DNA of 64,000 nucleotides from Amyelois transitella. Lineage: Eukaryota > Arthropoda > Insecta > Lepidoptera > Pyralidae. The notes under the pieces are model-generated. The model searched no databases and was not told the origin of the DNA. It saw only the letters and a list, made by a program, of their open reading frames with translations. The stretch covers positions 3,103,001-3,167,000 of the forward strand of contig NC_083507.1 in assembly GCF_032362555.1 (NCBI RefSeq), read 5' to 3'. Below, piece by piece: positions 35,281 to 45,229 of this stretch; positions within the stretch are counted from its first letter, which is position 1, and the number at the start of each line of letters is the position of its first letter. A program made the position numbers and the translations under genes.

Positions 35281-38200
35281 CATACATACATACAACCCAA
35301 GCTAATAAAAGCGTAGTAATAATCAAATTAAAACTAAAACTACTTATAAAAAGAAAGAAAAAAGATGACTACAAACTAAAATTTAATTTATAAATTGTAC
35401 AGTCCTTGCATAGCATCAACATGCGGGAATGTGCCCAGAAGGCTGGCAGCATTGCCAATTCGAATGGCAATGCTGATTCTCTGAGACAGATAATTTCCAG
35501 CCCTCCGGTCAAGAGATACCTCAATTAGCTTTTTCGACAATTGTCGGAAAAGCTGATGGGCAGATAGGCCCCCCGGTCCCAGAGTTTCTACCCCAAAAGG
35601 TTCAAAAGTATAGATATTACTGATAACTACATACATACATACATACATAAAATCACGCCTCTTTCCTGGAGGGGTAGGCAGAGACTACCTGTTTCCACTT
35701 GCCACGATCCCTGCATACTTCCTTTGCTTCATCTACATTCATAACTCTCTTCATGCAAGCTCGGCGGTTTCGGGTACTTTTGACCTGACCCTTTACCAGG
35801 ACGTCCTTAATTTGATCAAGATATGTTCGTCTAGGTCTTCCCACCCCGACCTTTCCCTCCACACTCTCCATGTATATCTGCTTAGTCAACCTGTTTTCAT
35901 TCATCCTCTCCACATGACCGAACCATCTCAACATACCCTTTTCTATTCCTGTAACTACATCTTCTTTCACATCACAACATTCCCTTATCACACTGTTCCT
36001 TATCCGGTCACTCAATTTCACACCCAACATACTCCTTAACGCTCCCATTTCCACTGCATTTATTCTGCTTTCGTGCTTCTTTTGCCATACCCAACTTTCA
36101 CTCCCATACATTAATGTCGGGACCAACACGCCCCTGTGCACAGCCAGTCGAGCCTTTTTGGATAGTTTCTGACTGCTCATAAAGGCATGCAAAGCTCCAT
36201 TCACCATGTTCCCCGCGTTCACTCTCCTTTCAATATCACTATCACACTTGCCATCTGATGTAAACTTTGATCCCGATAACTACATATTTGCGCCTTTTGA
36301 GGTTTTTTGCCTCATTTGAAGCAAAACGGCCTTAGATTTAGTAACCTGAAGATGAGACGGCGCAAGTGTGTCGACACAAGTAGCATCCCACACCAAAGGC
36401 CGCCCCATGGTGGCAAGAGCACGGAGGATTATATCATTTAGGGCGGCATGGCGCCCTAAACGGCCGGCACTCCTAGGGCATGAGAGGCCGTGGTGTCCAT
36501 AGCCGACAACGGTATCCCCGCAAGGACAACTATTATTAAAGACTAACGGTATTTCATGTGTTGAGCATTCTGAGATAAAGCAGCTATACGACCCTAAGCC
36601 ACGTACACAATTAAACAGAGAGACAGATGTTGTCTCGAGGTTTCACTACAATATAAATCAAGGGACTGGGTTTCATTATACTTATGTATATTTTATATTT
36701 TGAATTCAAGTTAAAATTACCGACAGAACAATATTTTTACTTATATTACTGCTACATAGAGTATATACGAGACGTGCTTATGCATATTATGACGCTTGCA
36801 ACTTTTTGCATCGTAATATCTCAGAAACGGTAGCTTTATTTATTAAGGTTGTATAGCACAAGCAAGAAATAAAAAGAAAGACACTGTCATGTCACTCGTG
36901 ACTTCTGAAGAAAAACTGTGATGTGTGAATATTCTAATATCTTTATAACTCAATAAAATATATCTATTATATTGTGTAGTGTATTTAAAATAAAAGTATA
37001 AAATCTATTGTGTGCTACGCGGGCTTCTATTCCACTGCAGGTAACGATTCTCAGCCTTTATCAGGTTCTGTGCCCCACTGGAAGATCGAAACGAAGCATC
37101 ATGGATTTTTCTACAAAAATTGAAATTGGAAAGTTAACAGGAAAGGAAAACTGGGCTACCTGGAAATATAAAATTTCTATTATGCTTGAAGGCACGGAAG
37201 GTGCTTTAGAAGCAGTAGAGGGTAAGCTTATGAAACCTATTCTTAATGACGGAGCAGGTGACGCCGAAATCAGCACCTATAATGCTGCGATGGCTAAATA
37301 TAGGCGGACTGAGAGTGGTGCTCTACTCATGTTGACAACCAATATGTCAGAGGATACACTCAAAAAAGTTATGAGATTTAGAACCGCACTTGAAGTTTGG
37401 CAAGAGCTGCATAGACTATTTGATGGACAAACAGACGACAGAGCGTATAATTTATGTTTAGAATTCTTTGGGTTTCGGCATAAGAAAGAGGATGACATTC
37501 CAACACATATGTCACATCTCAAGAATTTATGGACAGAATTAAAGGTAGAGATTTCAAAAATCGACCCTGACGCTAAACTCCCTGAAATGTTCCTCATATG
37601 TAAAGTCTTAGATACGCTTGATGACAAATATTTTAACTTTAAGTCAAGTTGGCTAATGCTCAAACAGTCAGAGAGAACGATCGATAGTTTGACGAGTCAT
37701 CTGTGTACGTTCGAAAGAGAGTTAGGTAGTCAAGAGTCAGACTCAAAACAAGAGACGCTAGTGATTACACCTAATGAACGTAAAGGAAAAAAGACTGTGG
37801 ATGAACAACTGATCTGTAACTATTGTTCGGGAAAAGGACATAGAGTTCGGAAGTGTAAGAAGTGGATTAAGGATGGGAGGCCACCAAAACCAACTTCAGG
37901 CACATCAGCATCCAGTTCAAAGTTTAAGCAAGTGCAACAGATTTCGTTAATGGTAAATGCTTGCTCTAATAATCAGATGCAAGATAGAGAAAATTGGTAC
38001 GTTGATAACGGCGCGACGGTACACATTGCTGTCAAGAAAAGTTTCTTCAATGATTTTCATGAATTTGATTCAGATCACACTGTCAATACGGCAGATGGAA
38101 CTACAATACCAGCTTTAGGAACGGGTTCTGTAGAGGTGGAATCAAATGTCAATGGGCAGAAAGAAATAATAACTTTGAACAATGTGTGGCTAGTACCATC

Positions 38201-41200
38201 CTTAACGAAAAACCTGTTTTCACCATTGGCTGCACAAGATAAGGTGCAAAATAGTGTGTTTACTTCTACAACCAGAGAGTGCAAGCTGGACATTGCCGGC
38301 ACGACTAAAGTTGTTGGAAGCAGGTCCCATTGTGGTGGACTTTATAAGTTGGAAATAAAGACAATTGTTCCGACTAAGCATTCAGCTATAGAAATAAACG
38401 CTGTGACAGGCTCTAATTTGCTACAGTTATATCATGAACGACTTGCGCACCAGGACAAACGACATGTTATTCGCGTGGTAAAACGTGAGTTAGGCATTCA
38501 ACTTAGTCCAGATAAAATGACGTGTGAAGGTTGTATTTATGGAAAGTCTCACCGAAAGCCGTTTGGGACAAGGGAAAGAGCTAAAGCAGTTGGAGAGCTA
38601 ATTCACACAGATGTTTGTGGTCCCTTCGCAAAAAGCATCTCGAAATATCAATACTACGTTTTATTTAAGGACGATTATTCGAGTTATCGCATGGTTTACT
38701 TCATTAGACACAAATCGGAAGTTAAAGATAAACTCCTTTTAATGCTTCAAGAAGTAAAGAATACTGGGCATACTGTCAAAACTCTCCTGAGTGACAATGG
38801 TGGCGAATTCAATAATGAAAACGTTCGTAAAATATTACAGAGATATGGTATTCAGCAGCGATTAACAATGCCATACACGCCAGAGCAGAATGGCTGTAGT
38901 GAGAGAGAAAATCGGACATTAGTAGAGGCTGCTAGATCGATTATGCATGCAAGAGGAGAGTTACCACAAGTACTATGGGCTGAATTAATTAACACAGTTG
39001 CGTATGTTCTAAATAGGACTGGGCCTACAAGAGAAGCAGATAAGGTACCATATGAACTGTGGTTTGGGAAAAAGCCTAAAATATCCCATCTTAAGATTAT
39101 TGGTAGTACATGTTACGCACATGTTCCAAAACAGAATCGTAAGAAAATGGAGAAAAAAGCGATTAAAGGCATTTTAGTCGGCTACGAGAATGATGATGGC
39201 TATCGTGTTTGGGATGGAGTCAAGACGTTTAAGTCGAGGGACATAACGTTTGAATCTGATGTTGAATTCAAGACTATCATCAATAATCCTATTTCGTCAG
39301 AGGGAGTGCCAAACAACGATTATTGTGAAAACATTCAAGAATTGCCTGAAAATGCAGATCGTCTTGATCATGGTCTAGAGGGAGAAAATAGTCTAACTAG
39401 AGAAGACCAAGATCAAAGAACTCAAGGTAGAGAGAACTCTGAAGTAACACCTATGATGATTGACAATCCACATTATAATTCAAGGGAAAGCTTACACGAG
39501 GAAGAAGTATTTGTTGATGCTGATCAAAATCAGTTGGAAATAGTAGAGCCTCTTGAAACAGAAGTGGAGCCTCGTTATAATCTGAGAGATAGATCAACAA
39601 TTCTGCGTCCTAAGAAGTTTGATGATTATGTGTGTTTTGTGGGTGTAGAGAAATTTCCTGAGACCTATAAGGAAGCTCTTGAGAGAGAAGATAGAGCTGA
39701 ATGGCAAAAGGCCATGGCTAGTGAACTTAAGTCTCTTGAAGATAATGAAGTTTGGACGTTGTGTGATTTGCCGCCAAACAAAAGAGCGCTTCCATGTAAA
39801 TGGGTCTTTACAATTAAACGCCAACCAGATGGCACAATAGACAAATACAAGGCAAGACTTGTAGCAAAAGGGTTCAAGCAACGAAAAGGGATTGACTATG
39901 AACAGACCTATAGTCCGGTGGCCCGGATGGCTACAATAAGAGCTTTGTTAAGTGTCAGCGCCAAAGAAAAACTACATCTGATGCAATTTGACGTGTCAAC
40001 TGCATTTCTAAATGGCAAGGTCGAAGAAGAGATTTACATGAGTCAGCCTGATGGATTTAGCGATGGCACATCAAAAGTCTGTCGATTAAAGAGAAGCCTA
40101 TATGGACTTAAGCAAGCACCACGCTGCTGGAATTCTTGCTTTGCGGAAATCCTGCTAGAAAAAGGTTTCGTACAGAGTTCTTCTGATAATTGTCTATTCA
40201 CAAAGATTATGAAAGGCAAGAAAATTTTGATAACTCTTTATGTGGACGATGGACTTGTAGCAACAACAGATGAAGCTTTGGCACACCAGTTCCTAAAAGA
40301 ATTAGGAAGTACAATAAAAATCACAATAAAACCTGCTTCTTACTATCTAGGTTTGGAAATTGAGAGATCTGAAGACAGTTCTGTATATGTTAAACAAGAA
40401 GCTTATACAAGGAAGATTTTAGATCGTTTTAGAATGTCAGAATGTAATCCAGTATCGACACCAATTGAAAGAAATCAGATTTCTGAATCAGGGAAAGTGC
40501 GAAATGGAGATTCTGAGAAGCAATTTCCATACAGAGAAGCAGTAGGTGCTTTAGCATACCTTATGACAGGCACGCGGCCTGATATAGCTTATGCTGTTGG
40601 AGTAGTTTCTAGAAAACTGGAAAACCCAACCGAAAGTGATTGGCTAAGAGTAAAAAGGATATTCAGATATCTGAAGGGAACAATATCCTTTGGCTTAAGA
40701 TATGAAGCAAATTCTGTTAGAAACTTGGTTGAAGGTTACAGTGATGCAGATCACGGAGGTGATGATATGACTGGACGTTCAACAACAGGAGTCGCTTGTC
40801 TTTTTGCTGGAGGAGCTGTTTCGTGGTTAAGCCAACGGCAACCATCGGTAGCGATTTCAACGACTGAAGCTGAGATTGTTGCAGCAAGTGAAGGAGCACG
40901 AGAGTTGGTCTGGCTTCAAAGAATTTTCAGTCAACTAACATGCTTGGAAAATGTACCAACATTAAAAGTAGACAATGAAGCAGCCATACAGCTTGCAAAC
41001 AATCCCGTATTTCATAAGCGAACCAAGCATATCCGAGTGAGACACTTTTTTGTTAGAGAGACAGTGCAAGAGGGACTGGTTCATATTATGAAGACAAGCT
41101 CAGTTGAACAATTAGCTGATTTATTGACGAAGGCTGTTCCAAAGCCCAGGCTCATCAAGTTAAGAGCCAACTTGGGGCTACAAACTTTTCTAGCTAGTGA

Positions 41201-44200
41201 GGGAAAGTATTAAGGTTGTATAGCACAAGCAAGAAATAAAAAGAAAGACACTGTCATGTCACTCGTGACTTCTGAAAAAAAACTGTGATGTGTGAATATT
41301 CTAATATCTTTATAACTCAATAAAATATATGGGTGAATATACGCTATTTGATTTTTTTGTGTCCCAGAAGGAAATTTTATCCATTCTATTTAATATTTAT
41401 AATTTCTCTATTTGACACTATTTTTAAAGTTTTAATGATGGAGGCCAGAAGAATTTCTCATATTTTGGTGTTTTATAAGTACCAGAGGAAAATGTGTTAC
41501 CAGAGGAGTGACACTACTGGCAGAGTAGTGACAAATTGAACCAGGAAAGTGACACACCTTTGTTATAAGACGAGTAAAGAGACTTATATTAAATTAAACA
41601 CGTTTAAATTATTGTATTAGAATATTTTTTATTATATAAGGCACATTCAGTCTTCACAATTTCTTAATGCAACCTTATTATTTTTTAATGCTTAAGTTAT
41701 CAATGCCCGTTTTAAAATAACAGAATGAAGTATATTCTACTTATCAGTCTCATCTGTGATGAAATTAACAGTAAATATTACCCTTTAATAGTTTTTTTAT
41801 TATAAAACAATCACAAAATTCTAAGTTTGTAACATTTAAAGCACTGTATTATTAACCAACTTACTAAAAAAAATATATACTCTTCTTTCACAAAACAAAA
41901 CAATAGTACTATTTAATGATACACCTTTCAGTCTCGAGATTATTTAAACAACTTAAAAGTTTCAGTCTCCAGTATAAATGAACTCTTTCATTTTCAGATC
42001 AGAATCAACAATTTTTGTGTAGCTAAATATTTTATACTCAAATACTGAACTTACTATACTTTTTTTTTTGTTATCGAAGGGGAAATCCTTTTTACGGACA
42101 AGACCCCGGGTCAACACCCGGGAGAGTGTGGGACTCCTGGCACCTAGTAAACCAGCCTACCCACTAAAACCCCTCCGTGCGCCCTTCTTGCCTTTTTGAG
42201 GGTGATGATTTTGCATCATGGGATCGCAGGAATTCCACCACGATGCTCTCAGGCTGCCCGGCGCTTCTGTGCCGGGAATCTTGCTGTAATAGGTGACCAG
42301 TAAGTTGCTGGCCGCCCTTTCCATCCCAGGGTCGGGAAGTGACCCTAGTGAGGCAGTAGGCGCGCACGATAAAGTGATCGTGTTCTGCGAGATGACGTAC
42401 TCGCAGAAGGAAACCACTGCTTCCCATTTCCTCTTGCAGCACAGCATCGCAGCTACTACACTTTGCAGCGAGAGGTTCCCTATTTCTAAGGCGGTCATGA
42501 GGGTGGCCTTCTCATCCGACCACTTCGAGCACTCTGCCAGAGTATGTTGGGCCGTATCATCCGGCTCCCCACACTCATGGCAGACCTCAGTAGCCTCTTT
42601 TCTAATCTGATGCAGGTAATGACCGAAGCAACCATGTCCGGTCATTACCTGCGTCAGCCTGAATGTCACCTGGCCGTGGCGTCGGTCCAACCAGTTGTCA
42701 AGCGATGGAAGGAGCGCCCCGATAGTACAATGGCTGAATTCGGAGTTCTCTATCGCTCCCGCAATACCACAGCCAAGTTTACACCAGCCGCTCCCGCTAA
42801 TTCAGGCATCTCCGCCCTCCTCCTCCTTTCCCAGAACAACTCTTTTTGAGCCAGAGCGTCCAGTTCTCAGGGTGGGGTACCAGCCAGAGCGCAGGCTGCC
42901 GCCCACACCACAGTGGTGTAGGCCCTGCAGATACGTATGGCCACCACACGCTGTGGTCGTCGCAGCAAGGCCCTGTTGGCTCTAGTGAGCCTATCAGCCG
43001 ATATCGGCGACCCATACACCGCCATGCTGCGTGTTACACCTGCATATAGGCGCCGACATGTAGCACCAGGCCTACCAATGTTAGGCAGCAGCCGGCTGAG
43101 TGCCGATGCGGTTCTCACTAATTGGGGAACTAGCTGTCTAAAGTGCTCCCCGAAGTTCCACCGTGGGTCCAATATGATGCCAAGGTATTTGATGTGTGGC
43201 ATCACATGTACCCTCTCCCCATCCACCATCATGAACACACCGGCCTGAGTCTTCCAACCTCGACCGCCAAAGGCGATGGCCTCCGTTTTGCTCAGGGCTA
43301 CCCTTAACCCTAGCATACCAACGCGACGAACGAATCATCATTTCTGCCGCTTCAAGTTCGTGTCCCCAGGCGGCCACAAGCGTATCATCTGCGTAGCAGA
43401 ATACTTGTACCGGGCCGAGATCCCCGCGGATGGCCCACTACAGGCATGTTCATGCACACAAATGTTTGTACTGTGCGGGGATCGAACCCGCGACCTCAGG
43501 CGTAATGACCAACTTCTTAACCATTACACCAAATCAGCCGTCTAATTAAGATATTTAACGAAACAGAATTTCGTCACTTCTCTGGCGGTCATGTATTTCC
43601 TCTGGCATGAAATTTGCCACAGAAGTGACGCCAGAGTAGTGACAAAATCATACTTAACGTACAAAAAAAACATCACTCGATTTTCGCACCACAGTTTGAC
43701 GTAACACATGACATCTACACACAATAAACCTTGCAATGTGCTAATAAACAGTTTTCCAACAATAAAATACAAAAAACATATGCTTACCAAAGGAAATACT
43801 CCAACGAGTGGCAAAAACACGCTCTCCCAAATTCATTCGTAAACTGACGCAATATTATTTAAGTTTTGCTCAAAACCATTAGCTTGCTACTAACTTCAAA
43901 CTGGTCGACGAGCTCAGTTCAAGATCAAAACACAAATTGGCGATTTTAAGTGAAATTTTTCTTCTTTAGAGTTTCGCCAGATGAAGTGACGTATTTGTAA
44001 CATGACATGAAAATAAGTTTTACTTTTTTATATTATTAAATATTTTTACAATGTATTTTGATTAAATATGTTTCGATATTTATAACAGTTAGTAATAATT
44101 AAAAAAAAACATATTTGTGTATACGTATTTAAAGTATATTGCCGTTCAATCATTGTAATGCATGAATGGGAAGGCCAGAGGAGTATACATTTTTAACTTT

Positions 44201-45229
44201 TTAAGCTAATAATGCTTTAAATTAAACAATTATCGTGATTAGACTATGTGGGCCAGATAAAAGGCCATGTTATTTATTGTTTAAACATAGAGAAACAATA
44301 ATATAATAAGTTTAACATAAACATTTTCTAAAGACCATTGAAATTCAAATAGCGTATATTCACCCATATCTATTATATTGTGTAGTGTATTTAAAATAAA
44401 AGTATAAAATCTATTGTGTGCTACGCGGGCTTCTATTCCACTGCAGGTAACGATTCTCAGCCTTTATCATTATTGAAAAAAAATATTGATTCCTTTTTAT
44501 AGATATCTTTATGATCTACAATCTATGTCTGAGGTAATTTTCCTATAAAACTTACTACCGTTTTGAAGAAAATCGTGAAAATCCCATTTTCTTACCTTTG
44601 ACCTTGGGTAATTTTTTTCCTTAAACCGGAATCATGGGGAATTTTGAAATAATGCTTTTGATTGTGTTTTAAACAATTATACTCATTTTCAGCTTGATGG
44701 GAATTAATGTAGCTTCATTCCTATTTTTTGGTCTAAATTGACCGGACTGAAAATAAAATGGAGAAATAAACCATCTACGCGAAGACCGAAATCCGCGCGG
44801 ACGGAGTCGCGGGGGAAAGCTAGTTTCAAATAAAACATGATGTAACCTAATTAATATTTTTTTATGTGACATTGCGTTAATTTCTACCCTTTTTTAGGTC
44901 GGATCATAACTAATATGGCTCAAGATATTATTCAATGCTTTTATTTATATAAACAATACCCACACATTGTTTACATAAGTATGAAATTGTTTTATTGGAA
45001 AGTTAATAAAGATAAAAATGATTTGAGTAAACAACTCACCTTTATTAGTGGCTACATGGCTAAATCTACCTTCCTTGATTTTTTTCTTGTCTTCGATTGA
45101 TTTATTTTGAAATATTTTGGAGAAGTCTTCACCAGCCATAACAATCTCACATAAGCCCGTGTCATCGGTGGCGATGAATGCATCTCGAATATTTTTCAAT
45201 AGCCATATTTTATTATCATAAGTAGCCAT
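28907..45229 (-). CDS. Sin1: TORC2 subunit SIN1 (MAPKAP1)
   Basis: Seven exons on the minus strand: 45040-45229, 31845-31992, 31072-31458, 30344-30684, 29945-30135, 29516-29654 and 28907-29106. All phases agree, giving about 531 residues (human SIN1 is 522). The N-terminus [20 protein letters not shown] with DDTGLCEIV is the conserved SIN1 start. Exon 3 holds the CRIM domain ([28 protein letters not shown]), which recruits TORC2 substrates such as Akt. Exon 4 continues it ([24 protein letters not shown]) and leads to the Ras-binding-like region. Exons 5-7 encode the PH domain ([31 protein letters not shown]) and a basic tail. Intron 1 is 13 kb and packed with transposons. The start lies about 600 bp from the divergent Dynlt2b leader. 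Confidence 0.93.
30748..30768. other. Short perfect hairpin
   Basis: GTGGTTAGG-act-CCTAACCAC, a 9-bp stem in the Sin1 intron just upstream of exon 4. Probably incidental. Confidence 0.5.
32273..32672 (+). repeat. Helitron-like repeat fragment
   Basis: Starts 'ctatacatataataaatctg', contains 'tgtctgtctgtctgtatgtt' and 'gttcgattttgatgaaact', and ends in a GC-rich part near 'acaagcgggccgctac'. Common dispersed insect repeat type; exact ends unclear. Confidence 0.5.
32680..33010 (-). repeat. Repeat C, copy 1 (inverted relative to copy 2)
   Basis: Matches in reverse the sequence that flanks the copia insertion (36780-36840 and 44470-44720): for example 'acgatgcaaaaagttgcaag' here and its complement near 36790, and 'ccccatgattccggtttaag' here versus its complement near 44620. 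Confidence 0.8.
33232..33694. repeat. Long inverted repeat (foldback/MITE-like hairpin)
   Basis: The left arm (33241-33426) and right arm (33501-33687) are reverse complements over about 186 bp with only two mismatches seen (near 33401 and 33408), plus A/T-run extensions, separated by a 74-bp loop. Inner arm ends are 'gcgtggggtgc' and 'gcaccccacgc'. A third partial copy of the outer right arm follows at about 33700-33760. Confidence 0.92.
33941..34100 (+). repeat. SINE-like repeat, family A
   Basis: 'aggcgatgggctagcaacct', 'gctgaaggtggcctatcagt', 'ggctctgtctaccccgcaag', then a (TATG) tail. A well-preserved copy. Confidence 0.85.
35251..35294. repeat. (CATA)n microsatellite, likely LINE tail
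   Basis: About 11 CATA units. It lies where the 3' tail of the adjacent minus-strand LINE should be, roughly 100 bp after that LINE's stop codon. Confidence 0.75.
35634..36274 (-). mobile_element. 5'-truncated RTE-type LINE with target-site duplication
   Basis: Bounded by the duplication 'gataactacata' (35622-35633 and 36275-36286). The 3' end, on the left, carries a (CATA)n tail then 'aaaatcacgcctctttcctg'. It encodes the end of the RTE reverse transcriptase and inserted into an older LINE. Confidence 0.85.
35653..36222 (-). pseudogene. RTE-clade reverse transcriptase, C-terminal fragment
   Basis: 189 codons remain open to the natural stop at 35653. Motifs typical of RTE C-termini are visible: [58 protein letters not shown] and [12 protein letters not shown]. 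The catalytic YxDD part upstream is lost by 5' truncation, so this is a dead copy, although the remaining frame is clean, suggesting recent insertion. Confidence 0.88.
36660..36840 (+). repeat. Repeat C, copy 2, left part
   Basis: 'tgcatattatgacgcttgca' and 'atctcagaaacggtagcttt' are the reverse complement of copy 1 near 32940-33000. The copy continues after the copia element at 44470. Confidence 0.75.
36841..37063 (+). repeat. Copia 5' LTR
   Basis: Begins TATTAAGG rather than the usual TG and ends TTTATCA; the ends are weakly inverted. It contains an AATAAA near 36952. Confidence 0.88.
37101..41213 (+). CDS. Copia Gag-Pol polyprotein, intact
   Basis: One frame of 1,370 codons from the ATG at 37101; the open frame extends upstream to a TTG at 37008, which is not a plausible start. 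Order: Gag; zinc knuckle [14 protein letters not shown] near residue 239; protease active site [10 protein letters not shown] near 302 (DNG in place of the usual DSG); integrase with an HHCC finger and D, D, E residues ([23 protein letters not shown]); reverse transcriptase with LYVDDG near 1047; RNase H ([15 protein letters not shown]). The integrase-before-RT order is the copia signature. The stop codon lies within the first bases of the 3' LTR. No frameshift is visible, so the element may be competent apart from its broken LTR. Confidence 0.95.
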   Translation: MDFSTKIEIGKLTGKENWATWKYKISIMLEGTEGALEAVEGKLMKPILNDGAGDAEISTYNAAMAKYRRTESGALLMLTTNMSEDTLKKVMRFRTALEVWQELHRLFDGQTDDRAYNLCLEFFGFRHKKEDDIPTHMSHLKNLWTELKVEISKIDPDAKLPEMFLICKVLDTLDDKYFNFKSSWLMLKQSERTIDSLTSHLCTFERELGSQESDSKQETLVITPNERKGKKTVDEQLICNYCSGKGHRVRKCKKWIKDGRPPKPTSGTSASSSKFKQVQQISLMVNACSNNQMQDRENWYVDNGATVHIAVKKSFFNDFHEFDSDHTVNTADGTTIPALGTGSVEVESNVNGQKEIITLNNVWLVPSLTKNLFSPLAAQDKVQNSVFTSTTRECKLDIAGTTKVVGSRSHCGGLYKLEIKTIVPTKHSAIEINAVTGSNLLQLYHERLAHQDKRHVIRVVKRELGIQLSPDKMTCEGCIYGKSHRKPFGTRERAKAVGELIHTDVCGPFAKSISKYQYYVLFKDDYSSYRMVYFIRHKSEVKDKLLLMLQEVKNTGHTVKTLLSDNGGEFNNENVRKILQRYGIQQRLTMPYTPEQNGCSERENRTLVEAARSIMHARGELPQVLWAELINTVAYVLNRTGPTREADKVPYELWFGKKPKISHLKIIGSTCYAHVPKQNRKKMEKKAIKGILVGYENDDGYRVWDGVKTFKSRDITFESDVEFKTIINNPISSEGVPNNDYCENIQELPENADRLDHGLEGENSLTREDQDQRTQGRENSEVTPMMIDNPHYNSRESLHEEEVFVDADQNQLEIVEPLETEVEPRYNLRDRSTILRPKKFDDYVCFVGVEKFPETYKEALEREDRAEWQKAMASELKSLEDNEVWTLCDLPPNKRALPCKWVFTIKRQPDGTIDKYKARLVAKGFKQRKGIDYEQTYSPVARMATIRALLSVSAKEKLHLMQFDVSTAFLNGKVEEEIYMSQPDGFSDGTSKVCRLKRSLYGLKQAPRCWNSCFAEILLEKGFVQSSSDNCLFTKIMKGKKILITLYVDDGLVATTDEALAHQFLKELGSTIKITIKPASYYLGLEIERSEDSSVYVKQEAYTRKILDRFRMSECNPVSTPIERNQISESGKVRNGDSEKQFPYREAVGALAYLMTGTRPDIAYAVGVVSRKLENPTESDWLRVKRIFRYLKGTISFGLRYEANSVRNLVEGYSDADHGGDDMTGRSTTGVACLFAGGAVSWLSQRQPSVAISTTEAEIVAASEGARELVWLQRIFSQLTCLENVPTLKVDNEAAIQLANNPVFHKRTKHIRVRHFFVRETVQEGLVHIMKTSSVEQLADLLTKAVPKPRLIKLRANLGLQTFLASEGKY
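41208..41330 (+). repeat. Copia 3' LTR, first segment
   Basis: Matches 36841-36963 with one visible base change; interrupted after 'taaaatatat'. Confidence 0.92.
42057..43437 (-). mobile_element. 5'-truncated R1-like LINE
   Basis: On the minus strand it ends in a poly(A) run (poly(T) at 42060-42070). Open pieces: [12 protein letters not shown] near 43390, the reverse transcriptase catalytic motif; 42867-43316 ([33 protein letters not shown]), the RT thumb region; and 42157-42690 ([28 protein letters not shown]), the C-terminal CCHC zinc finger typical of the R1 clade. Frameshifts separate the pieces, so it is dead. Confidence 0.85.
43437..43545 (-). mobile_element. tRNA-derived SINE head fused to the LINE
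   Basis: On the minus strand: 'ggtgtaatggttaagaagtt' (A box), 'ggtcgcgggttcgatccccg' (B box GGTTCGATCCC, 43478-43488), then 'acaaacatttgtgtgcatga'. It runs directly into the R1-like sequence in the same orientation. This is not a functional tRNA. Confidence 0.7.
44366..44469 (+). repeat. Copia 3' LTR, second segment
   Basis: 'atatctattatattgtgtag' to 'tcagcctttatca', matching the end of the 5' LTR. Confidence 0.92.
44470..44822 (+). repeat. Repeat C, copy 2, right part (Helitron-like end)
   Basis: Resumes 'ttattgaaaaaaaatattga' after copia and ends 'gcggacggagtcgcggggga' then 'aagctagt', a Helitron-type GC hairpin plus CTAGT. Confidence 0.65.

Larger units (their letters stand above)
35296..36640 (-). 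mobile_element. LINE 3' region, split by an RTE insertion
   Basis: Minus-strand frames hold a LINE C-terminal domain. The upstream part (36287 to about 36640) reads [22 protein letters not shown] and [16 protein letters not shown]. The downstream part (about 35395-35621) reads [11 protein letters not shown] and [20 protein letters not shown]. These motifs occur in this order in one family of insect LINE proteins. The element is worn (stops, a missing stretch between 'RALATMGRP' and 'LVWDATC'). It is interrupted at 35634-36274. Confidence 0.75.
41331..44365. mobile_element. 3-kb non-autonomous DNA transposon inserted in the copia LTR
   Basis: Perfect 20-bp terminal inverted repeats, GGGTGAATATACGCTATTTG at the left and its complement at 44346-44365. 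Comparison with the 5' LTR shows the insertion cleanly splits the 3' LTR. The duplication is ATAT; alternatively TA if the ends are read as TGGG...CCCA. The inside has short motifs on both sides ('gagtgacactactggcagag', 'agtgacgccagagtagtgac') but no transposase. It carries an R1-like LINE and a tRNA-like head. Superfamily not assigned. Confidence 0.88.
36841..44469 (+). mobile_element. Copia-type LTR retrotransposon, 3' LTR split by another transposon
   Basis: 5' LTR 36841-37063 (223 bp, tattaagg...ctttatca). 3' LTR 41208-41330 plus 44366-44469. The target duplication is 'ttatt' (36836-36840 and 44470-44474). A purine tract 'gagggaaag' precedes the 3' LTR. The two LTRs differ at one visible base (G at about 36910 versus A), so the insertion is recent. 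It sits in repeat C inside Sin1 intron 1, opposite in strand to Sin1. Confidence 0.93.

Noticed and set aside
35251..35294. CRISPR-like tandem array
   Set aside because: A simple CATA microsatellite with no spacers, in a eukaryotic genome.
37008..37100. Extended N-terminus of the copia polyprotein
   Set aside because: It begins at TTG and lies partly in the LTR; the ATG at 37101 is the natural start.
42293..43248. Plus-strand frames opposite the R1-like LINE
   Set aside because: Mirror frames of GC-rich LINE coding sequence; the minus strand carries the reverse transcriptase motifs.
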